Assembly: GCA_947459195.1 (NCBI GenBank)
Contig: CANHCS010000012.1
Coordinates: forward strand, 1-38,755
Length of the DNA: 38,755 nt
Source of the DNA: Sphingobacteriaceae bacterium
GTDB taxonomy: Bacteria; Bacteroidota; Bacteroidia; Sphingobacteriales; Sphingobacteriaceae
Reading direction: 5' to 3'
The position numbers and the translations under genes were made by a program. The notes beneath the pieces are model-generated. The model ran no database searches. It was not told the origin of the DNA and worked only from the letters and a program-made list of their open reading frames with translations. This document shows, one piece after another, positions 24,450 to 33,500 of the stretch; the stretch's first letter is position 1; each line of letters opens with the position of its first letter.

Positions 24450-26347
24450 TGAACCCATTCTTTGCCAGAAAATATGTCATTCAGGGAATATTCATCACCG
24501 CTGCCATTTTCATTATCATTCGCTTATTTTACCTGCAAGTTATCAATGACGAATACCTCCTTTCGGCCAACAATAACGTTTTACGGAAGATCATCATTTA
24601 CCCGGCCAGAGGAATTATCTTAGATCGGGAAAACCGGATTTTGGTTCAAAATGAGCCTGTTTATGACTTAATGGTGATTCCCAGAGAGGTGAAACCTTTT
24701 GATACACTCGAATTCTGCAATCTATTGGGCATCACCAAAGAGCGTTTCGACAAACAATTCAAAAAAGCGAAGAACCATTCCATCTACCGGGCTTCGGTAT
24801 TGGAGAAACAACTATCGGCCAAAGTTTTTGCTGGCTTTCAGGAGAAATTATACTTATTCCCCGGTTTTTATGTCCAGAACCGCTCGGTGAGGTATTATCC
24901 TGATAGCATTGCCGCCCAGTTCTTAGGCTACATTGGCGAAGTGAATGAGCGAATGATAGAAAAATCGAATGGTTTTTATGCTAAGGGCGATTATATTGGC
25001 ATCAGCGGGATAGAACGCTCTTATGAAGACCTGCTGAGAGGTCAGCGAGGCGTACAGAATTTAATGGTCGATGCCTTTAGCCGCCCCAAAGGTCATTTTG
25101 CGGATGGGAAATATGATACACTGGCTGTTTCGGGCGAGGGTTTGCAATCTTCCTTAGACAGAGATCTGCAAAAATTAGGGGAAGAGCTGATGGCTCATAA
25201 AATTGGGAGCATTGTAGCCATTGAACCCGCAAGTGGCGAAATCCTCGCTTTTGTGAGCAGCCCTACCTATAACCCCAATTTGATGGTTGGCCGGCAAAGG
25301 GGCAATAACTATATGAAATTGCTCAACAATCCTTATAAGCCCATGTTCATCAGACCTATACAGGCAGAATATCCACCGGGCTCTATATTCAAGATCGTAA
25401 ACGCTCTGGTTGCTCAGCAGTTTGGCTCCATCACACCCAGTACTACTTATACTTGCGGCGGTGGTTATCGCTACGGCAACCGGGTAATGGGCTGTACCCA
25501 CGTACACGGGCCAACAGACCTCACGCAATCTATCCAATATTCTTGTAATACTTATTACGGACATATCTTCAATAGGATGATTGACCATTCGGGGATGCGA
25601 TCTATTGATGGATATAAAAGATGGCAAGCAGCTGTGGCCAAATTCGGTATAGGTTCCAAGCTCAACATCGATCTACCCAACGAACGAAAAGGCTTATTAC
25701 CCAGCGCCGATTATTATACCAAACGCTGGGGTAGCGACAAATGGGGATCGAGCTTTAATATTTCTCTTTCCATTGGTCAGGGAGAATTAGGAATTACGCC
25801 ATTGCAAATGGCAAATACCATGGCCATTGTGGCCAACCGTGGTTTCTACTATAAACCACACCTCATTAAGGCCATTGGTTCAAAAAAGGTAATCAGAAGA
25901 GAATTCACTAAAAAAATAGAGGTAGGTATCGCTCAGCAATATTTTGGTTCAGTAATTGAAGGGATGAGCAGAGTGGTGAACCAGCCAGGCGGAACAGCTT
26001 ATTATTCTAAAATTCCGGGGATTGAAATGTGTGGCAAAACAGGTACGGTACAAAACCCTCATGGTGCAGATCACTCTGTATTTGTGGCCTTCGCTCCTAG
26101 AGAAAATCCGAAAATTGCCATTGCTGTGGTTGTTGAAAATGCAGGCTTCGGTGCTACCTGGTCGGCGCCTATTGCCAGTTTAATGGTAGAAAAATATTTA
26201 CGTGATTCCATCAGTAGACCAGCTGTATACAAAGAACGAATCACACAGGCCAGTTTATTGCCGGCCATCAAGCAAAAATTAAATCCGAAAACACCTGTTA
26301 AAAAAGATTCGGCTAAAACAGCAAATAAAACTGTGTCCAGACCTTAG
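24449..26347 (+). CDS. mrdA: Penicillin-binding protein 2 (peptidoglycan D,D-transpeptidase)
   Basis: Class B PBP that cross-links new peptidoglycan during elongation, working with RodA. It has 632 residues, with one N-terminal membrane helix (about 10-28), a pedestal domain containing YPARGIILDRENRIL and a C-terminal transpeptidase domain. Active-site motifs are S312-x-x-K315 (GSIFK), S365-C-N367 and K530-T-G (CGKTGT). The C-terminal tail after about residue 600 is Lys/Pro-rich and probably disordered. It is coupled to mreD upstream, and rodA starts 8 bases downstream. Confidence 0.95.
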   Translation: MNPFFARKYVIQGIFITAAIFIIIRLFYLQVINDEYLLSANNNVLRKIIIYPARGIILDRENRILVQNEPVYDLMVIPREVKPFDTLEFCNLLGITKERFDKQFKKAKNHSIYRASVLEKQLSAKVFAGFQEKLYLFPGFYVQNRSVRYYPDSIAAQFLGYIGEVNERMIEKSNGFYAKGDYIGISGIERSYEDLLRGQRGVQNLMVDAFSRPKGHFADGKYDTLAVSGEGLQSSLDRDLQKLGEELMAHKIGSIVAIEPASGEILAFVSSPTYNPNLMVGRQRGNNYMKLLNNPYKPMFIRPIQAEYPPGSIFKIVNALVAQQFGSITPSTTYTCGGGYRYGNRVMGCTHVHGPTDLTQSIQYSCNTYYGHIFNRMIDHSGMRSIDGYKRWQAAVAKFGIGSKLNIDLPNERKGLLPSADYYTKRWGSDKWGSSFNISLSIGQGELGITPLQMANTMAIVANRGFYYKPHLIKAIGSKKVIRREFTKKIEVGIAQQYFGSVIEGMSRVVNQPGGTAYYSKIPGIEMCGKTGTVQNPHGADHSVFVAFAPRENPKIAIAVVVENAGFGATWSAPIASLMVEKYLRDSISRPAVYKERITQASLLPAIKQKLNPKTPVKKDSAKTANKTVSRP

Positions 26348-26355
26348 TAAACTCC

Positions 26356-27621
26356 ATGACCAATATCAGACCCAGAAATATCTTTTTTAATGTAGACCGG
26401 GTAAGTCTTTACTTGTTTTTGGCTTTATGCATCATTGGCTGGATCAATATTTATGCAGCCGTTTACGACCCCGAAAACGCCAATGCCTTTAACCTGGGAA
26501 CGAACTACGGAAAGCAGTTCATCTTCATCATCTCTGCCTGCATGCTGGGAACATTGATCTTACTCCTGGATGTAAAACTATTTAGCACTTTGAGCCCTTT
26601 ATTTTATGGGATCAGTTTATTGTTATTGGTAGCTGTATTGGTGGTGGGCAGGAATGTGGGGGGAAACCAGGCTTGGATACCCATAGGTAGTTTCAGACTT
26701 CAACCTTCAGAATTTGCCAAATTTTCTACCTGCCTGCTACTGGCGCAATACATTTCTACCACCAACTTTAAAACCAAATCATGGTTTTCAGTAGGCCTTG
26801 CCGGCTTAATTATTGTATTGCCGGTAGCTTTGATCATGCTGCAACCCGATACTGGTTCGGCACTTACCTTCCTTTCCTTAATTTTTGTATTGTACAGAGA
26901 AGGGCTCTCCGGGTATTTTTTAGTGATTGGGGCCGTAGCAATTGTCTTATTTCTACTTACTTTATTACTCAGTAAAGTGCTGCTTATTGCTCTACTGGTA
27001 TTGGTTGCCGGAATATTGCTTTACCAACTGAGAAGAAAGAAACAATGGATAAGCCCAATTATTTTAGGAACGATCTGTTCAATTTTCTATATTTTTTCGG
27101 TAGACTTTACCTATAAAAATATCCTTCAACCCCACCAAAGAACCCGTATTGATGTTTTGCTCGGTAAAGTTGAAGACCTCAGAGGGCAAGGTTATAATGT
27201 AAATCAATCTAAAATCGCGATCGGTTCGGGACGCATATTTGGCAAAGGATTTTTGCAGGGTACACAAACCAAGTACGATTTTGTACCGGAGCAGAGTACC
27301 GATTTTATTTTTTGTACCGTAGGCGAAGAATGGGGATTTGTAGGCAGTTTGGTGGTGGTGGGTTTGTATCTTTTCCTCTTGATGCGGATCATCTTTATCG
27401 CCGAAAGGCAAAGATCCTCTTTCTCCAGGATATATGGCTATGGCGTGGCTTCCATCCTATTTGTGCATTTCTTCATCAACATCGGCATGACCATCGGACT
27501 AGTTCCGGTCATCGGTATTCCGCTGCCTTTTGTAAGTTATGGTGGATCCTCTCTTTGGGGATTTACGCTCTTGCTATTTATCCTGCTTCGGCTGGATGCG
27601 AACCGGATGGGAATTATTTAG
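26356..27621 (+). CDS. rodA: Rod shape-determining protein RodA (SEDS glycosyltransferase)
   Basis: SEDS-family peptidoglycan polymerase that partners PBP2. It has 421 residues and about ten membrane helices. Recognisable segments are QAWIPIGSFRLQPSEFAKF, LIMLQPDTGSALTFL and, near the end, GMTIGLVPVIGIPLPFVSYGG, the SEDS signature. The extracytoplasmic loop includes a long stretch around YNVNQSKIAIGSGRIFGKGF and FVPEQSTDFIF. The protein is slightly longer than E. coli RodA (370), with an extra hydrophobic segment near 195-230. Its stop overlaps the 3' end of the convergent gene by 8 bases. Confidence 0.95.
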   Translation: MTNIRPRNIFFNVDRVSLYLFLALCIIGWINIYAAVYDPENANAFNLGTNYGKQFIFIISACMLGTLILLLDVKLFSTLSPLFYGISLLLLVAVLVVGRNVGGNQAWIPIGSFRLQPSEFAKFSTCLLLAQYISTTNFKTKSWFSVGLAGLIIVLPVALIMLQPDTGSALTFLSLIFVLYREGLSGYFLVIGAVAIVLFLLTLLLSKVLLIALLVLVAGILLYQLRRKKQWISPIILGTICSIFYIFSVDFTYKNILQPHQRTRIDVLLGKVEDLRGQGYNVNQSKIAIGSGRIFGKGFLQGTQTKYDFVPEQSTDFIFCTVGEEWGFVGSLVVVGLYLFLLMRIIFIAERQRSSFSRIYGYGVASILFVHFFINIGMTIGLVPVIGIPLPFVSYGGSSLWGFTLLLFILLRLDANRMGII

Positions 27622-28252
27622 CAAACTTTCTACGCATCAAATCATAGAATTTTTCCGCGGTAGCCGACTTCTCTGTCCAATTGTAGGCTTCCACATAATG
27701 AGTTTTAAGATATTGATCTGCGCTTTCAAAATCTTCTAAACGCTCGAGCTGATCTATTGCTTCCTGATAGGCCAAACTATACCCGTTGAACAAATCTTTC
27801 ACAAATACCAGTTTATCATTCAGACTGATGCTGCGTTTCAAATCCTGGATAGGCTCCTGACTAAACTTAGCGGCCAAGTTCTGTTCAGTGCGATTTGCCA
27901 TTAAATCATTCCTGCTGGGCACTAACTGTGGATTAGCTGGCTCCGTAACATCAGCGGCTGATTCCAGACTAACTGGTGAAGATATTGCTGGCTCGATTGG
28001 CGGTTCGTAATTATCTACATCCTGAACGAAATTTTCCTCCGGTTCGTCGACAGCAATTGGAGTGGAAATAGCAGCATCTTCGTGATTAAATTTTTGTAGG
28101 ATCTGAATATGATCAGCCAAAAACTTAGCATTTGCAGCAAAAAGTTCTGTTTCTAATCGATCTGAGCGATCACTTTGAGCTAAATGTTCATATTGCTCAT
28201 TGATATCAGCAATAATTTCACCAATTCTTTCCAGTATAGCCTTGCGGTCCAT
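27614..28252 (-). CDS. Hypothetical protein with acidic disordered linker
   Basis: I do not recognise a named family. I place the start at the ATG at 28252 ([14 protein letters not shown]), giving 212 residues. The frame could begin 42 bases earlier, but that would add a short basic hydrophobic stretch and run closer to the divergent tdk. An N-terminal helical part (1-65) is followed by a Pro/Glu/Val-rich acidic linker (about 66-130) and a compact helical C-terminus starting near [20 protein letters not shown]. That last part looks conserved and may bind a partner. The layout suggests a cytoplasmic two-domain protein. It converges with rodA (8-base overlap) and diverges from tdk. Confidence 0.65.
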   Translation of the reverse strand: MDRKAILERIGEIIADINEQYEHLAQSDRSDRLETELFAANAKFLADHIQILQKFNHEDAAISTPIAVDEPEENFVQDVDNYEPPIEPAISSPVSLESAADVTEPANPQLVPSRNDLMANRTEQNLAAKFSQEPIQDLKRSISLNDKLVFVKDLFNGYSLAYQEAIDQLERLEDFESADQYLKTHYVEAYNWTEKSATAEKFYDLMRRKFAK

Positions 28253-28344
28253 CAAAAAACGCTTTATTGAGTAGATTACTTTCAAAAATAGCATTAAATT
28301 CTGATATTAGCCGGGCCTTAATCATCGCATCATACATCGAGAAA

Positions 28345-28923
28345 ATGCTCTACAACGAACATAAATATAAACGAAAACAAGAACCAGGGGGAAGCATTGA
28401 AGTGATCTGCGGATCGATGTTTTCGGGAAAAACTGAAGAGCTTATTCGCCGATTGAAGCGAGCGAAGATCGCTCAACTGAACGTAGAGATTTTTAAGCCT
28501 CAGACCGATGTGCGTTACGATGACTCGGACGTGGTTTCACACGATGCCAATTCCATTCCCTCTACCCCTGTCGAAAACTCTTCGGCCATACTTTTATTAG
28601 GTACCAATACCCAGGTGGTAGGTATTGACGAAGCCCAGTTCTTCGACATGGAATTACCTGCAGTTTGCACCCAATTAGCCAACAGAGGTATCCGAGTAAT
28701 TGTAGCCGGGTTAGATATGGATTTTCAAGGCAAGCCTTTTGGCCCCATGCCTGCACTAATGGCCATTGCCGAAGACGTAAGCAAAGTACACGCCATTTGT
28801 CTGCAATGCGGTGCACCGGCCAACCACTCCTATCGTACCGTGGCTAGTGAGCATACCATTCTATTAGGAGAAAAGGAGAGTTACGAACCTCGTTGTCGCG
28901 ATTGCTTTAATGCAAATAGCTAA
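28345..28923 (+). CDS. tdk: Thymidine kinase
   Basis: Salvage enzyme phosphorylating thymidine (type II, TK1-like). I choose the ATG at 28345 (192 residues). The longer frame from a TTG at 28267 adds 26 residues unlike the family and would crowd the divergent gene. The P-loop is GSMFSGKT at 23-30, the Mg/lid region has [10 protein letters not shown], and [15 protein letters not shown] follows. Two cysteine pairs (CLQC and CRDC) form the structural zinc site. It ends 2 bases before the convergent amidotransferase stop. Confidence 0.95.
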   Translation: MLYNEHKYKRKQEPGGSIEVICGSMFSGKTEELIRRLKRAKIAQLNVEIFKPQTDVRYDDSDVVSHDANSIPSTPVENSSAILLLGTNTQVVGIDEAQFFDMELPAVCTQLANRGIRVIVAGLDMDFQGKPFGPMPALMAIAEDVSKVHAICLQCGAPANHSYRTVASEHTILLGEKESYEPRCRDCFNANS

Positions 28924-28925
28924 TC

Positions 28926-29495
28926 TTATTGTTTCAGCCAGTTCCGCATGATCTGCTCCCCACAGGGGCTCAATACGCTCTCCGGATGAAACTGAACACC
29001 TTGCAGGTCAAAATGTTGATGTTGCATGGCCATGATGTAACCACGTTCATCTCGTGCGGTCACGCTCAATTCAGCCGGTAAATTTTCATCAGCTACCACC
29101 CAGCTATGGTAACGACCCACTTCAAAAGTATCAGCCAACCCACTAAAAATAGGACTGCTATTAGATGTTTTAGAAATAGGAGTGGCAATACCATGATGCA
29201 CTTCCTCCAAATTAATTAAAATGCCACCCAAGGCTTGTGCAATGGCCTGGTGACCCAAGCAAACCCCCAGAATAGATTTAGAGTCTGCGTAAGCTTGAAT
29301 AAGTGGGATGAGCAAACCCGCCTCCTCAGGTATTCCAGGGCCGGGAGAAAGGATGATTTTATCGTAAGCTTTAATGTCCTCCAGATCGAGCTGATCATTC
29401 CGTACCACCTCCACCTTTTCATTCGTAATCATTTCGACCAAATGAACCAGGTTGTAAGTAAAGGAATCGTAATTATCGAAAATTAAAATCTTCAT
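28926..29495 (-). CDS. Anthranilate / aminodeoxychorismate synthase glutamine amidotransferase subunit
   Basis: Class I glutamine amidotransferase that supplies ammonia to a chorismate-using partner (TrpE or PabB). I start at the ATG at 29495 (MKILIFDNYDSFTYN), giving 189 residues, the usual length; a longer frame upstream is not family-like. The catalytic triad is C79 (GVCLGHQ), H170 and E172 (QFHPES). No trpE, pabB or other trp gene is adjacent, so it could serve folate synthesis, tryptophan synthesis or both. TrpG versus PabA cannot be settled from this window. Confidence 0.92.
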   Translation of the reverse strand: MKILIFDNYDSFTYNLVHLVEMITNEKVEVVRNDQLDLEDIKAYDKIILSPGPGIPEEAGLLIPLIQAYADSKSILGVCLGHQAIAQALGGILINLEEVHHGIATPISKTSNSSPIFSGLADTFEVGRYHSWVVADENLPAELSVTARDERGYIMAMQHQHFDLQGVQFHPESVLSPCGEQIMRNWLKQ

Positions 29496-29536
29496 GAATA
29501 AAAGCACTTTCTGAGAGAAAGAAGGCGTAAATATAC

Positions 29537-29570
29537 AAAGAAAGCAGCCCGAACAGGGGCTGCTTTCTTT
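29537..29570 (-). terminator. Terminator of the adhesin-porP unit
   Basis: Perfect 14-bp arms (29537-29550 and 29557-29570) with a 6-base loop, ending in TTTCTTT on the minus strand. It lies about 80 bases past the stop of the PorP/SprF-like gene. Its position upstream of the amidotransferase ATG would insulate that gene. Confidence 0.8.
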
Positions 29571-29651
29571 AATGTAATCTAGGTGGATAAAAATGCTGAT
29601 GAATAACAATAATATTGGACCTCAATAAGCCACAACATTGCAGTATTCAAT

Positions 29652-30542
29652 TTATAATTTAAGCCTGGCTTTACTCAAATGAATTTGCAAAGCCACTTCA
29701 AATACACCGTTTGCAGCATTGCTGATTGGGTTTGCAGTGGTATTGTAAAAGCCCGTGATCTCCCACTTCTCCTGATGCAGGTAGCTTAAGCCAAAGGTGG
29801 CACTTTTGTTAGTATGGTATATACCGGTGAAGCCTAACTTATCATTATTGGTCTTGAATTCCATTCCCATATCCACAATATTGGTATAGTTTCTTACTCC
29901 ACGATAAGCAATCTTGGTATTCAGCTTCCAATTTTCCATCGGGAATTTATAACCTACTGCTGAATAAAAGGTATTAAAGTCAGCAAAGTTATCGTCGTCT
30001 TTGCTGATCTGATCCAATACATTATAAACTGCAAACTCCATAGATAAGCGCTCACTGGTATAAGCCATCCCGAAATCGCCATCAAACTGGGTGCCTCGGT
30101 CATTGAAAGCAATCACTGATGGATCGTTAACATTACCTACTAAACCTTGCATATCATAACTGCCTGCTTGTGCACCCACATTCAAGCCAAAATGGATTTG
30201 GCGGCCGTAGTCGCTAATGGGTAAATGAAAGGCCATAGCTCCCGACACCCGGGTTTGGTTGATGTCGCCTTCTCTGTTATTATATACCCTGGCGCCAAAG
30301 CCTATCCTGTTGCTTTGTACATCGTACATGATGTGTTGCATGCGGGGTGAACCTGGTACATTGCTCCACTGGTTACGGTAACCTACGTTCAAGCGGGCAC
30401 CTTCGCTAAAGCCCGCCATCGCAGGGTTGGCGATATAGCCATTCCCAAAGAACATGGCATCGAATGGGTTGATCTGCGCCATGGCATTGCTTGCAAACAT
30501 GAATAGGCTAATGAATGCGGCCTTGATGATATTTCTTTTCAT
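29652..30542 (-). CDS. PorP/SprF family type IX secretion outer-membrane protein
   Basis: 296 residues with a signal peptide ending near NAMA-Q. The diagnostic PorP/SprF start follows: INPFDAMFFGNGYIANPAMAGF, then NVGYRNQWSNVPGSPR. Alternating beta strands through the rest suggest an outer-membrane barrel of about 14 strands. In gliding Bacteroidota, SprF is needed to bring the adhesin SprB to the surface, and PorP-type proteins are often encoded next to type B CTD adhesins. Here it lies 38 bases downstream of such an adhesin on the same strand, so its likely client is that protein. Confidence 0.93.
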   Translation of the reverse strand: MKRNIIKAAFISLFMFASNAMAQINPFDAMFFGNGYIANPAMAGFSEGARLNVGYRNQWSNVPGSPRMQHIMYDVQSNRIGFGARVYNNREGDINQTRVSGAMAFHLPISDYGRQIHFGLNVGAQAGSYDMQGLVGNVNDPSVIAFNDRGTQFDGDFGMAYTSERLSMEFAVYNVLDQISKDDDNFADFNTFYSAVGYKFPMENWKLNTKIAYRGVRNYTNIVDMGMEFKTNNDKLGFTGIYHTNKSATFGLSYLHQEKWEITGFYNTTANPISNAANGVFEVALQIHLSKARLKL

Positions 30543-30580
30543 TATTTATTTATTATAGATGTAATCCAATTGATAGTGTT

Positions 30581-33500
30581 TTAATCTCTGATGATGGTAA
30601 TGTATCCCTTCTTAATTTTCTTGCCGGAACCGAAATTGATCACGTAGTAATAAGTTCCTTCAGCCAATAAATTGGAGTTGATGGTTCCATCCCAGTTGTT
30701 CTGGTAATTTTTAACCTGATAAAGTATACGTCCGGCTTTGTCAAAGATTTGAACTTCATTATCAGGGTAAGAATCCAGATTATCTATCACCCAATAATCA
30801 TTGATACCGTCACCGTTTGGAGTAATGATATTAGTAGGAGTCACGTTATAGTCTTCCACTACGTTTACAGTAACATACAGAACAGTGGTTAAGCCTGCAG
30901 CATTGGTCACAGTTACCGTGTAGACGGTAGTTTGTGAAGGGCTTGCAATCGGGTTGGCCACATTCGTAGCACTCAATCCAATACTTGGGCTCCAAGAGTA
31001 AGTTACTAAACCAGGGCCAGCTACATTGAGTTGTGAGCTGTAACCTTTACTAATGGTTACATCATTACTTGAAGCCGTAATCTGATTGGTACCTGGCAAG
31101 TTACCGGTGCCTGAAGCAACTGGCGATTCGATGATGCTAATGGTAAAGGTTTTTTCAAAAGTCAAGCCTCCGGCATCGGTAGTTCTAATGCGGATGCTAT
31201 AGCTCTCCTTGTCTTTAAACTTGAATACCACCGCTGCTTTCAATTGGTTATTTACAATACTAAAGCTACTGTTGTCTGTGCTACCGGCTCCGCTCACCAA
31301 AGTATAAGTATGGGTATCGCCTGCATCCGGATCGGTAGAGGTTAAATTACTTACAGTAGCATTAGCTGCATTGTTCTCATAAATGGCTAATTGTGTTGAA
31401 TTGATATTGGTAGGTGCTTCGTTCAAATTACTTACCGTTACAGTAAATACTTTCTCGAAGCTCAAGCCGCCCGCATCGGTAGTTTTCACACGAATACTAT
31501 AAGATGATTTTGCTTCGAAGTTTAAAGCACTGCTCACTCTCAAGCTGTTTCCGCTGATGTTGAACGCTGCATTATCGGTGCTACCTGTACCACTTACCAA
31601 GGTGTAAGTATGGGTATCGCCTGCATCTGCATCCGTACTGCTCATTGTACCAACCGTAGCATTCGCTGCATTGTTCTCGGCAATGGTATTTGCACTGAGC
31701 GCAATGTCGCTTGGGGCTTCATTCACATTGTTTACCGTTACAGTAAATACTTTCTCGAAGCTCAAGCCGCCCGCATCGGTAGTTCTCACACGAATACTGT
31801 AAGATGATTTGGTCTCAAAGTCTAATACATTGTTTACTCTGAGGCTGTTTCCGCTGATATTGAACGCTGCATTATCGGTGCTTCCTGTACCACTTACCAA
31901 AGTATAAGTGTGCGTATCGCCGGCATCTGCATCGGTACTGCTCATTGTGCCAACTGTAGCATTCGCCGCATTGTTCTCAGCAATGCTGGTAGCACTTAGG
32001 GTAATATCTGTTGGAGCAGTATTGAAAATTAAGGTAATGGTAGCCGTAGCACTACCGCCCGAATTGGTCGCAGTAATGGTATAAACCTGAGAGCCTGTTT
32101 GTGCAGTAGTCGAAGTACCCGATACCACACCGGTAGTAGCATTGATACTAATTCCTGATGGTAATGACGGTGCAATTGTATAAGTGATTACTGCACCACC
32201 ACCCACTGTGGGTACCATGTTGGTAATGGCAGTACCCTGACGTACGGTTTGCGTGTTTGGATTATAAACCAAATTCAACGGCGGCGCATCATTTTTCACT
32301 TCTAAACTCAAGGTGTAGGTACTGGTACAACCAGCAGCCGTACTGGCCGTAACAACATAGTCTGCAGTTGCGGCCAAAGCAGTAGGTCTTCCACTAATCA
32401 CACCGGTAGCTGTATTGAGTGTTAAACCGGTAGGCAAAGCAGGTGAAACGCTGTAAGAACTTGGCGTTGGAGATCCTGCACCTAGAACTGGTGATAAGTT
32501 GATAATGGTATTGTTTCTGATAAATGAATACGTAGCTGCCGCATAGCTGATGCTTGGCAAGCTGCTTACGGTTACCGTACTTGCTTCTGAAACAGTAGTG
32601 ATCCCATTGGTCACCGTTTCAACCTTATAACTGCCCGCTTCGGCAACCCTCAAGGTTTGTTGAGTAGCACCGGCGATGGCCACATTATTTTTGAACCACT
32701 GATAGGTGTTTGCCAAAGATGCTTCCAGTACTACATCCGATCCTTGACAAAGATTCAAAGAGGCTGCATTATTATTGGTTCCGGCTTGCGGTGTAATGGA
32801 GGCTTGTTTGGTATAGCAATAATTGGTGATTTCTACTTGTTGCAAATTCACTGAACCACCAGTTGCAGCTGTTAATCCCCAAAACACATACTCAGCATTA
32901 TTGAAAATAGTGGCTTTCAAATCAACTGTGATGTCGAATCGTTTTACTCCATCGTACCATGCCTGGAAGTTTTTGGTATTGGCGGTCCACACAAAGCGTA
33001 CATTATGCCACTGTCCGTCTTCCATTTGAACTTCATACGGTGTAGCGTAGGTATTGTGAGCTCCAGCAGCAGCACCATTGGCAATAATGGCCATGTGATC
33101 CTGAACAGGCTCAAAAGATCCATTGTACCAGGTATCAAACTCTACCGCGAAAGAAGGGGTGATACCTTGGTACCCTAATCCTCCACCAGATGAACCGGCA
33201 TTGATGGATTGGTTCTGCAATACAAAGGCGATACCGTCTGCTCCATTCGCATCATTGGTTCCCAAATTAATTCTCGAGCTGATGTCAAAGTCTTTATCCA
33301 AAAAGATCTTGTTCACATTCCAGGCACCTCCACGCTGAGTATTGGTAGCTGTAGTCAAGGTAATGATGTTGTTACTTACTGTTGCATTACCGTTCAATCT
33401 AAAATCTGACGGCAAGAAGGTACTGCAATTCGGGTCGTTTACCGTAACCGTAAAGGTACTGGTTGCCGTACGGCCAGTTCCATCATTCACCGTTAAGGTA

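Noticed and set aside
25175-25627. 150-codon leftward open frame inside mrdA
   Set aside because: Antisense to the transpeptidase active-site region of mrdA, which carries all expected motifs; a codon-bias shadow.
28267-28344. N-terminal extension of tdk from a TTG
   Set aside because: The added 26 residues are not family-like, and the ATG at 28345 gives the usual length.
29496-29609. N-terminal extension of the amidotransferase frame
   Set aside because: It would span the terminator hairpin at 29537-29570, and the encoded residues are unlike the family; the ATG at 29495 gives the canonical start.
31126-32025. Regular 300-base repeats as a possible CRISPR or mobile element
   Set aside because: The repeats are in frame inside one gene and encode cadherin-like domains; the period and length do not fit CRISPR.
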